The notes beneath the pieces were generated by a model. The model was given only the letters and a program-made list of their open reading frames with translations. It searched no databases and was not told the DNA's origin. A DNA stretch of 64,000 nucleotides from Lutjanus erythropterus (taxonomy: Eukaryota; Chordata; Actinopteri; Lutjaniformes; Lutjanidae): positions 27,992,298 through 28,056,297 of the forward strand of contig CM034603.1 in the NCBI GenBank assembly GCA_020091685.1. The letters are read 5' to 3'. This document shows, piece after piece, positions 1-10,299 of this stretch (position 1 is its first letter; every line of letters starts with the position of its first letter). Both the position numbers and the translations under genes were made by a program.

Positions 1-417
1 TAATAGTCACAATTAAGAAGCTGAAATCAGAGAATTCTGACTTTTTTTTCTTAAATTGATAAATCAGTTATCAAAATTTTTGGTGATTAATTTAGTTGTT
101 GCAACTCTACAAACACATTAATTAAAAATAAAAATAGATGGATAACTGCATATATTTGAAACACTTTATTTTTGATTAGTGACTTCTCATTTACCTAGAT
201 TAAAAGCATTGTTATTAGGTAGGTATATTATTATGCTCTTTACTAATGCATTATACTGTATGCATTCAGGATATGGCTGCAGTGGACAAACTTGCTGTGC
301 ATCTAAATGTTAATATCACAAAGTTCTACCTACAGCTTTAGATCTGTTAACATACAACGGGTAACGATGCAAATTTTAATTGCATATCAGTAGCTAAAAT
401 CTGAAAAGAAAACGAAC

Positions 418-489
418 TGCGTTGGCCGGGAATCGAACCCGGGTCAACTGCTTGGAAGGCAGCTATGCTAACCACTATACCACCAACGC
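418..489 (-). tRNA. trnag-ucc: tRNA-Gly (TCC)
   Basis: A full cloverleaf can be read on the minus strand: the 7-bp acceptor stem GCGTTGG pairs with CCAACGC, the A box is TGGTATAGTGG, the anticodon loop is CTTCCAA (anticodon TCC), and the T arm is GGGTTCGATTCCC followed by discriminator A. There is no intron. A T-run (complement of aaaagaaaa just left of the gene) is a plausible Pol III terminator. The sequence is nearly identical to the vertebrate Gly-TCC consensus as I remember it, so the gene looks intact. Confidence 0.97.
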
Positions 490-1925
490 CTTGCATGTGG
501 TAGCCGGAAGACGCCTAATCCTTCTGATCTCAGACCAGTCTCTCTACGTCTAGTCACATGGTTCTACTGCTATCGCAGATTTATACGCAGTTCAGCAAAA
601 ACTAAACGAACTAATGACTTTCATGTTACAATACATTAAATTATTTTATTTTCCTGCTGCAAAAAACCGTACTAAGGAGAGCCCAGGAAAGGATCTCGGT
701 AGCTGGTTAAGAAAAAGTCGAGAGAAAAAAATATCTGCAGAAAATAAACGCAGTGTGATGTGACCACCACATAGCGTCGCGGTTGTATTGAAAAAACATA
801 TCAGTATCTCGTGCAGCTGTCTGTCACATTTTAACTTGACGAACAGGCGTCGTCTCTAAAATTTAACAGCTCCGTATTTTAAATTTTACGGTAATAACAG
901 GAAACATTTATGACATTTATGTATTTTCTCACATTCAACGTAAATATAGCAATTAAACAAGAAAATAATTACACACGGATGAAATGCATGCTTTAAAAAT
1001 ATTTCAGGCCTGCACGCTGTCCTAAATCCACAATACGTGTCACATGTTTTTTGAGCTTTATATGGACAAATTAGCTTTATAGTAAAAACAAGTCAAACAC
1101 GAGGGGAAAAAGCTTATCTCTTCAAAGGGATTTCGCTCTCTAATTACGTGTACTCTAATCCCTAAAGCCTATAAATTATTTGTACAATGGCACTGCAACA
1201 GCTGCTGCTTACAAAACTAATTAAACGTCATGTATCCAACAATACAGCAAAGTGTGATATTAACAAAGTTCAGCTTCATTTATAAACCATCATTAAATTC
1301 ATAATCCCTCTTCCGAGAAAAAAAAAAAAAGTTTACACCAGCACCAGTGGTTCCCATTTAAAAAATGACTGCGACCATCAAAAGACACAATTCATACCAA
1401 AAGTACATTAGTATGACTTGCATCAATCAGCAAACTATAGACACAACTATGGTCATTTTCACTGATATGACAAATATCAGAATTAAAGCTATTTTGCTTC
1501 TGTCAGCAGTATTTAATATTTTAATTAATTCACTCAGAATAATTTGTGTGCTACGATCAATAATTCATCTACATAAATATATGATAATTATATCAAATAT
1601 AATTGAAATGCTGAGAGGGTGATGTCTTAGCAATCAAGAAAAACTGTGTATGTACGCATTTCTTATAGCAAAACTGCAAGGCTTGCTCAGGTGACTTTTA
1701 TATAAGTGGTGCATTACAATTGTTTTCATCCACTGTGACACTGTGGTAGACATCTTTCAGATTTTATTTCACTGCAATCTACGTTAAATAGTAGATTCGT
1801 TAATGTTATTGTTAACTAATTAAGAACACGAAAATTCATAAATGGATACATACTTGACATAAGCTGTATATTTCTCGCAAGTTGAACTACGAGTTATCCG
1901 TATATCGACGAAGCAAAACAATTTG

Positions 1926-1999
1926 TGGCCCGTACGGGGATCGAACCCGCGACCTTGGCGTTATTAGCACCACGCTCTAACCAACTGAGCTAACCGGCC
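1926..1999 (-). tRNA. trnai-aau: tRNA-Ile (AAT)
   Basis: The minus strand gives a 74-nt cloverleaf that starts GGCCGGTTAGCTCAG. It has anticodon loop CTAATAA (anticodon AAT, read as IAU), T arm GGGTTCGATCCCC and discriminator A. The acceptor stem GGCCGGT/ACGGGCC pairs apart from one G-G position. A TTTT run just downstream on the minus strand (49 nt or less from the 3' end) can serve as Pol III terminator. No intron. Confidence 0.97.
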
Positions 2000-2210
2000 C
2001 TGGATGACTTCACACTTTCTCACATACAAATCAACAGTGTAATTTCCAGTATTAAGGACAGCATTTCATTGATCTAGATAATAATAATCCAGACTTCGTA
2101 ATCATTTTTTGCTATACCTGATGAAACTGATCTTTTATCCTGGTACTTTCAAACAGTTGCAGTTGGAATAATTCTGATCCAGATACCACATCCATGAGCT
2201 CTACGCGGCT

Positions 2211-2525
2211 CTACATCCACCATGCTGGGTCCCTCTTTCCAGTACAGTCAGGATAATTCAAATTTTTAGCACCAAACTATCTTGATTTCCACCCTGGAGT
2301 TTTGAAATACTCAAAATAATATTTGATGCGGATTCTGGGTAGGACTAGATTTCCAAATCCGTCTCCATGTTTTGAGAGATGTGTGATCCTGTTGCGACCA
2401 GAATTCAGATAAAATGTTGCTGTTGTGTATTTCAAAACTCGTAGAAACTTTGATGCTAAAAATCAGGATAATCCAGATCCCAGTGAAAGGGTGGATTCAG
2501 CATGGACTCAAGGTGGATCTAGGGA
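2211..2525. mobile_element. Fold-back (MITE-like) element between two tRNA genes
   Basis: The left arm at about 2211-2315 and the right arm at about 2425-2525 are imperfect reverse complements. Matching blocks include CTACATCCACC against AGGTGGATCTAG, TTTTTAGCACCAA against TTGATGCTAAAAA, and GAGTTTTGAAATAC against GTATTTCAAAACTC. The arms are about 100 bp each around a spacer of about 110 bp, with no open reading frame. This is the architecture of a non-autonomous fold-back DNA transposon. I do not know the family. Confidence 0.7.
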
Positions 2526-2642
2526 CATGTATGGGCACATGGCACATATTTAATCATTTTTGGAAGAACTAGGAGCTCAATTAAATGCTTAAATGGGGCG
2601 CTGAACAGAACCATGACTGAACCATCATGCACCATAACTCAC

Positions 2643-2670
2643 TCAATAAAATAAAATAAAATAAAATAAA
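2643..2670. repeat. (AATAA)n microsatellite
   Basis: Tandem AAAAT units run for about five copies, upstream of the Trp tRNA. Ordinary simple repeat. Confidence 0.85.
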
Positions 2671-2825
2671 TACTGGCCCCTAGACAATCACAGTCAAATA
2701 ATGTGGGCCTCCATGTACCACCAATTATATATGATTTGGTGTATTTACATTTAGCCTCTTAAGATAACCTGTACAGATGCTAGAAGTGTCACAGTCATAA
2801 ATCCTAACTGCTACCATTCTTTTCA

Positions 2826-2897
2826 GACCTCGTGGCGCAACGGTAGCGCGTCTGACTCCAGATCAGAAGGTTGCGTGTTCAAATCACGTCGGGGTCA
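2826..2897 (+). tRNA. trnaw-cca: tRNA-Trp (CCA)
   Basis: A 72-nt plus-strand cloverleaf begins GACCTCGTGGCGCAACGG. The anticodon arm TCTGACTCCAGATCAGA carries anticodon CCA, the T arm is GTGTTCAAATCAC, and the acceptor stem GACCTCG pairs with the CGGGGTC 3' strand apart from a wobble. A terminator (gtcTTTTTag) follows within 5 nt. No intron; it matches the vertebrate nuclear Trp tRNA consensus. Confidence 0.97.
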
Positions 2898-3490
2898 GTC
2901 TTTTTAGTCATTTACTCTTCGTACTACTACTGATCCCATTTAATTAAGATAATAAAATGCATTTCCTTCTTAGCTGAATGTCTTCTGTTGAAATGAGAGA
3001 ATTTTTACACTATCTGACAAACACTAAGTATCATTACTTGGTCACCGGTCCTGTGAACTGTTTACTAGAAATGCTGACTTTGCTGCTATTAATTACGACA
3101 CAGCACTAGAACATTTGCAAAAGGCGAATATCCATATTAAACTGTATCAATTTATAGACACGTTATCAAAAAAAATACAATCAATTAAAAAAAAGATTTC
3201 TGTGTGAGTCTGATCTTCCAATTTTTTATTTCTTCTACATCACAGTTTTGTTTGCTGTACTTTTGCAAAAACTTCATACTGCATGTTTGCTTGCTTTTCC
3301 TTCACATTCCTCTAAATGAACAAACATACAAAATAGTCCATATCAGAGAGATGCTGTGGGAAGCGGAAATGCTTAAATCATTCATTTGAATTTTTTCAGA
3401 TGTAGACAATGACACTGCTCGTTCCACACGTAGAGATAAGGACAGAGGAAATTTAGTGAAAGAGAGAGGCAACAACTAAGACAAAAAGGA

Positions 3491-3562
3491 GGGCTCGTCC
3501 GGGATTTGAACCCGGGACCTCTCGCACCCTAAGCGAGAATCATACCCCTAGACCAACGAGCC
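3491..3562 (-). tRNA. trnap-agg: tRNA-Pro (AGG)
   Basis: The minus strand gives a 72-nt cloverleaf beginning GGCTCGTTGGTCTAGGGG. The anticodon arm CTCGCTTAGGGTGCGAG carries anticodon AGG, the T arm is GGGTTCAAATCCC, the acceptor stem GGCTCGT/ACGAGCC is perfect and the discriminator is C. A TTTTT run follows about 4 nt downstream on the minus strand. No intron. Confidence 0.97.
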
Positions 3563-5560
3563 GCCATGCAAATTACTGTGCCGTAAGACAACAGAACATT
3601 TGCGACTGTCCGAAATTTTCAGTATTTTCAAGAATATTTTCAAAACAAGTGTTCACAAGCCTCCCATTATGACGTATCCACGAACACAGACCTCAAACTT
3701 ATGTCACCAAGACCCTCGACAATGTCCCGTCATTCTGAACTGAGTTTATAACATTACAAAAAGTGTCACTTCACAGTAGCTAATGTTAGACTTTAGTTTA
3801 ACATTTTAAATTAAAAATAATCTCCAACAAGACGAAATACACTAAATGAATAAAGGCTGATGTGAATGTTTACATATCTATTAAGTTTGTCAACATCAAC
3901 ATTTGTCAGTCCTCAAGCTAGCTAGCGTTAAATTTGCGATACTGCTAGCTAGCTAATTATTAGCATGTAATATTAGCTAGCTAGAGACAGTGTGACTTGA
4001 AAGCAAAGCAACAACGTAATTTATTTATTGATCACTAACTGTCTGGAAAATGGCTATTCGGTAATAGTACAATCACATACCTAGCGTAAAGCATTGGTTT
4101 GTTCCGTAGGGTCGAGCTGCGGCCACTTGTTGTGACCACAGCGCGAATCGCCGCGCACACTGCCCGGTTAGCTTATCAGTTAGTTAGCAGCTATGTTACC
4201 TAAACAAGTAAGCACAGGCTGTAAATTAGGAGCAGAGGTGGAACTTGTACTGAGATCCTTTACTAAAATAAAGGTACTACTGTCACAGAGTATAAATACT
4301 CAGTTACAAGTCAAAGTCCTGCATTCAAATACTAGCATGAAAACATACTTAAACTAATTGCAAGTACATTTACTCAAGTTTATACTGTGGGAGGCACTAA
4401 TACAGTGGTTCCCCAGTAAAAAGAGGAATAGAATATTTTAACTTTTATCACATATTTTTTTGAATTTATAACAAGGGAAGAAATTATTTTGACTGTCTTC
4501 ATTGCTAGTAATTTACAGTGATCCTGGTTTTATCATAGATGAACTGTGAAGATTTTATTACCTTCAAGACTAAAACTAAAACAATACTCACAGTGGATTC
4601 CTCTTGAGAAAATTCTCTCAAATTGGTGGCCCATGGTCTAATCTATTGTGGGAGGCCTTGACTTTAAAAAAATCTGAGAGCCCCTGCTCTAACAAATACG
4701 CAAAAGGTATTTAATAGGAACAATTGTATACAGTACATACCTTGGTTATGTGCAGATGCACATTTAGATTAATAGCTGTGGTTGACATTTAAATATACTT
4801 TGTTAAGTTGCTATTTATACTTGACACTCAAATTTCTGCATAGCAAACATCAGTTTGTCTGATCTGTAAATGTTTTTTTTAAATTAGATGTCCTGTTTTG
4901 GATGATGACAGCATTTTAACAGCTGTAGGCAGAGCTCACTGTACTGTTGTTCCTCCTTTCTGATTTAAAGACAAAATAATGCTGAAATATCCACCAAGTG
5001 AAGCATTTTTTCCATTAGAAGCCATGATAATAAATAGACTGTGATACTAGCTATGGTTTCACTGAGACCAGAGTGGTGCATGAATCGTTGGTGCACTGCA
5101 AATGTAATCTAATCTGAATACTTTTGGATACAACAAAAATATTGTTTCTCTGTAAACAAAGAACGTAATCTGGGTTAATTACAGTTAGTTATTTTTGTAA
5201 TCAGATTACATGACCCCGTTACATGTAATCCACTACTACTGTCTATACAGTTATTGTTGAGCCATTTAATACGTTATATCACATTCAGAGGGTGTATATG
5301 AGTAGTTTACATTACTGTGTACTAGAGAGGTGGGGGTTTGTCCGTGTTATAACCCTCCTAAATACTTCTGATGTGCAAAAACAAAGTAATAACCGATTTA
5401 TTTAAACATTATTTAATGTGACGTGGGTGATAGGGCTGAATGTACTGTGTACAGCAGGCGCATATAACACGAGAGCGATAAATACGGTGCTAATATTCAG
5501 CTCGTTGTTTGAGAATACGTACTAGTCAGCAAATCTTTGTACGGCATACGGGTTTTATCT
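3563..5560. other. Non-coding stretch with CTAG-rich and transposon-like DNA
   Basis: No supported coding exon. It holds CTAG/GCTAGC-rich sequence at about 3915-3985, a GC-rich patch at about 4081-4165 (listed separately), and a decayed element at about 4230-4400 and 5095-5235 with AAGTACATTTACTCAAG-type ends that resemble the 55-56 kb repeat family. The rest is AT-rich and I see nothing further in it. Confidence 0.5.
4081..4165 (-). other. Candidate leftward non-coding first exon
   Basis: The patch is GC-rich against AT-rich surroundings. On the minus strand it ends in a good splice donor, CTAG|GTATGTG (donor at 4074-4080). This could be the first exon of a transcript running left across the tRNA cluster. 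No open reading frame supports it, so this is inference from composition and one splice site. Confidence 0.25.
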
Positions 5561-5569
5561 GTTGTCATG

Positions 5570-5675
5570 TGACCCACACTCAGCCATCTTGTGGAAAACG
5601 AAGGGAGAGAGAGAGAGAGCCCAGAGAGAGCCACACAACTCGCATACAAACCTTGTGCTGTCAGAACAAGCAGAG
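5570..5675 (+). other. gigyf2: Likely gigyf2 promoter region and non-coding first exon
   Basis: A purine-rich leader with a (GA)n run at about 5602-5618 ends in a strong donor, AGCAGAG|GTAAGAC (exon end at 5675). The next usable acceptor in the right place is TTTGTAG|AACTTC at 8628/8629, which leads straight into the start codon. A YY1-type element GCCATCTTG at 5583-5591 fits a housekeeping transcription start. The 5' boundary is a guess and the link to gigyf2 is inferred from position. Confidence 0.45.
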
Positions 5676-8628
5676 GTAAGACAGCCAAAGTTTCATACAC
5701 TAACAAGGAAAAATCGTACATTTGAGTAAAGTGCCATGTCAGACAGCCAGATTCTGACGAGCTGGGATGCCTGTGGGACTGTTGTTAAACCACCATGTTT
5801 ACTTGGCCTCGCAGCACCGGGCTCTACTGTCTGTGGGTGCGTGTTGGGCCGTGTGAGCTGCGGGACGGGCTGACAAGGAAATGTTGTTGTGGAGCCTGGC
5901 TGCTCGAAGGCCGCAGGCAGCTAGCTTAGTTACTTAGCCAACCTGTTAGCGTGCTAGCTACAAGTGTTAAAGATAGGAATTAACTTACGCCAGAACGATG
6001 TTACATTTAACATTTAGAAGAGTATTTGTTAATACGTCTTTTAAATAGTGTCAAAATATGTGCAGCTATATCTTGACGCATGGTAGGCTTACATTATGTA
6101 CGATGGGATACAACGCTGCAGTCAACTAGCTAGCTAGCTATAGCGCTAGCATAGCCAGTGTTGGCTAGCGTGTGGCACCAGCATGTAGCAAGTGGGGCTT
6201 TAACTAGCTAGAACTCGTCTGCCAGCTTTCAACATAACTATAACTTTTCTGTCAACCTTCGAGTTAACCGTTAGGAAAAGTATTGTCTAATGTCAGATGC
6301 CAGTGTGCCTGGATTACTCCAATTATCCATGTTGTTTATAAGGCTCGTTGCCGTTAAGCTAGCTTGCTACGTTAGCTAACTTAACCTAACGTAATGTTGG
6401 TAACCGTTTATGATTTCCACTTAACCTTCCCGAGTGACCATCCCGGCTCGAAGTGAACATTACAACCCGACTATTAACATTATTCAGTATCGTAATTGAC
6501 GTTAACTTTAGCGTGATCTATAAATACACGAGGTCCTGTCTGATTAACGTTAGGTAACGTTAGCTACCTGTGGTTTCCTGTAAGATTAGCGTTAACATAA
6601 CTCGGTGGAATCAACGCTTTGCACAAGGTAACTATCTGGACAACTCTGCAAGAACATAATGGTCAGTCATTTTTCCGCTGACTTAAGCCGTTTCTCCCTT
6701 ATCAACTTAACACCCAGGTCTGACACGATCAACTGATAAAAGTTGTGTTGTTGTGAATAGATTAGGCTGTAAATCGTAAACCATGTCAGACGAGTCATAA
6801 CGTCATGTAAACCCAGCCTGTCTTTCAGTTTTCACTTTGTGAAGACATGATTAATGTGTGAAGCGTGCACAATTGTTGCCACAAATATGTCACTAACTTC
6901 GGTTGAGTTGCTGTAGTTATTGCGTTAACTACTAACTTACACGTGGCTTATCCTGGCTCCCATATGGTCAGTGGTATTGTGGGTCTACTGTAGCCTTTTG
7001 TGCCCGATATTTAGGAAGTCTTGCTTCGTAATAAATCTTTGCCTTCACGTGTGAGGGAAAGTCATTATAGTGGACACATTCACGTAAACCGATACCTACC
7101 TTTGTTGGCAAAACATGATTATTTATTTTTATTTGGTGAGATTAAGGCACCCTCCAAGTTGTCAATTACAGGTGTCTGTCTGACATACCCTCCTTGCAGG
7201 CTGGGAGACCTCCCAAAATAGCTTTAGCAGTTTGAAATTGTACACTGCTTGTGTGCTGGTGGGATGAGCCATAGTATATCCTGAGGAGTTGGAAATGCAT
7301 TAAAGAGGGTGACAAAACCCTAAGTATTTTTCCAGGTTCTATTGAATTATGCTTCGGGAAATGAATTGCCTCGGTGAAATGAAACATTTACTTTAACTGG
7401 TACGGCAAAACGACAGGTTAGGTAATATATTTGCAGATAAAAATTGATTTCAGATGTGCTGTGGATAAGAAAACACATTAGTTTTAGGTGTCCTAATTTC
7501 TACATAGAGTAATTGATAATGATTCAATACACTGAACAGTAAGGCTGAGCGATTTTGAAAAAATAGCTCATTGCGATTATTTTGATTGATGCTGCTATTG
7601 CTGTATGATTTGCAGTATTAGGGGTAATTATATTTTTTACACTATTGTTTTCATTGAAAGACGCTTGATTATGGTGTGATTTTTGCAGTAATCTGTACCA
7701 AATAAAGACATTTTCTTAAGTCTGTACATTATGATGTGGGCCATGACATCTCTGCGGCACAACAATATTTAATTTAAAATGTTACTTTACATACAATTAC
7801 CCTTTTAATAAAAAAGTGCCTCCTCCAATATGAAAATTGCAGTAGGCCATACTGGTATTTTGATGAATTATTCAGCCCTTGTAAATAAACAGATACTGAA
7901 TCCTCAAAAGCAGACATTGGGAGCTGAACATCACTGCTGTTGTATTGTTGGTTCATGCAACATATAGGCCTAGCAATTGCAGGGGTTGGAGAAGTAATTA
8001 CTTTTAGATGCACTGCAATCCTCTCTCGAAAGATGAATAGTTGATTCAGAAAAATCAATAATCAGAAATTTAAAAGCCAATCCTTGATATTATGATCTTG
8101 ACATTATGATTACTTGAAATAATCAGCTCTGTGTTCATTACAACTGAACCAGCTGGATGGTGAAATGTAACAGATGTTCTAAACAAGGATACTTCTTGAG
8201 TTTTGGTATGGATGGCTGAGTGTAAGCAACTTCAGGTGGATTCGATCTGACTGGCACTCCGGGCTTCAAAGCTTAAAGTCTATATCAGTTAACAGATAAC
8301 AGTTTTGTTATCATTGTCATAGTTCCCACCCTTAAGTAACTGCAATAACTTAAGCTAATTGTCCTAGTCAAATCATACACAAAAATATTTTTGAGGTAAT
8401 TAATACATCTAACCATTGCACTACTAGTACATAAACAATACTGAAGTTGTAGACCACTAAACTTGGTTGGGTGAAAAAACCAACAACACAGTAATGATGC
8501 ATAATATACTATACATTTTTATATGATACTTTCTTTCATTTAGTTTGGTTTTCAACAGTAACACAGCTATACAATGATGCTATTTACGGAGTGGTAATAA
8601 CCCTTTTTCTCCCTTTTCATATTTGTAG
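5676..8628 (+). other. gigyf2: Putative gigyf2 5'-UTR intron
   Basis: No coding exon is supported here. It contains CTAG-rich blocks (6123-6160, 6355-6385), many GTTAGC/AACGTTA motifs and, near 7540-7640, a decayed fragment resembling hAT-type fold-back elements (GGCTGAGCGATTTT...). The short open frames across it have no recognisable protein content. Confidence 0.4.
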
Positions 8629-8642
8629 AACTTCAAGGAAGA

Positions 8643-10268
8643 ATGGCCGAAACCCAGACACTTAACTTTGGACCAGAATGGTAAATGAACTGGCATGAAT
8701 GCATGATTTGTCTGAGAGAAATGATTCCTAGGTTGTGAAACTGGTTTTCTGTTGTGGCCAAGTGAAGCTTCTCCATACATGTTTAGACATGCCATTTGCC
8801 ACCTCAGCTTTAGTGTTGTCTCCCCTTCCTCTGTCCCTTCTGCTTTTTATTACTCTTTATCTCTCCACAGGCTCCGTGCCCTGTCTGGAGGTGGTGGCAG
8901 CGGCAGCGGTGGTGGTGGAAGCGGCTGCACGATTGCCTCTCCACCCCTCTCACCTGCATTGCCAAAGTATAAACTTGCAGACTATCGCTACGGGAGAGAA
9001 GAAATGTTAGCACTTTATGTAAAGGATAACAAGGTGGGTAGACCTGTAATGTTGACGCAGATCTGCAGTCAGCATGATTTGCATACAAATTTTATTACTG
9101 CTGAGATTAGATTAATCTTTCTTATTTGGATGTGATTCTTTCAAAGGCTTGTGCATCTTAACGGTGACGCTTGCAATTGTTTATTTCTCTCCTCCAGATC
9201 CCTATAGACCTACACGACAAGGAGTTCCTGCCTATATTGCAAGAGGAGCCCCTGCCGCCTCTGGCACTTGTGTCTTTTACAGAGGAAGAACAGGTAGGAG
9301 TACTTGTTATAATGTCCAATCTATATCTTGGTGAGAAATTGTAACAGCAGAAACAGTTTCTGACTTCTCTGACATCAAAATAAATGTCATATTGACCTCA
9401 GGCTTGTTGACTTTATATTGTCATTTCTTGGATTTTGCAGTGTTTGCAATTAAGTTACCAAATACAGAGCAAGTGCAACGAAGAAAGCTGAGAGCCTGCT
9501 GTTTGTCCCACTTGTTCCCCTCCCCCCTTTTTTTTTATTTGCAGAGAAATTTTTCCATGTCTGTAAACAGTGCAGCTGTACTTCGGCTGACAGGGCGAGG
9601 AGGCGGGCCGATAGCAGGGGCACCAAGGGGCCGAAGTACCTCAAGGGGTAGAGGTAAGTATTGAACTAAGATCATACATGAATGTGTCACGTTTCCTTTC
9701 TTATTTCAAGGATAAGTAGCTGCAGGTGGAGTTTACGCCAGGGAGGCAGTATAGTAGATTTCATTTTTAAGTGAACTTTATATTAGCTAATTAGCTTTTC
9801 TGTCTATGCAGTTACACAAGTCTTAACAACTGCATACATTTAAGATGCCTTTGAAGAATCTAACCAATGTGCCCACAGCTTGAGACAATGGGTGTAATAT
9901 TAGCGCTCTGTCGGCGTTGGACTTACTCAGCATACGCTTTCCCAACTGCTTGGACTTGAAATTAATGTGCCTCAAACACAGAAAACCCTGTTTGAATTAG
10001 GGATGCTAGTAGCATACTCAGACTCAAACCCATATACACATCCTCCAGTCGCTTAATGCTGCATACTATATTTTACACTAAGTGCTATTTAGAGTCCCTG
10101 TTGGTCAGTTGCTACTTCAATGGTCAAGTGTTTACAGAAGTTTGGTATATAGCAACACTGGCCTCTGTGTGCTTCAAATGAACTGTGTGAACTTTTCCTG
10201 AACCTCCTAAATTCAGGTTTGGTTGAAAGTCATGTCATATAGAGTGTTTTATTAAAAGTAGTCCAAGG

Positions 10269-10299
<31 letters not shown>

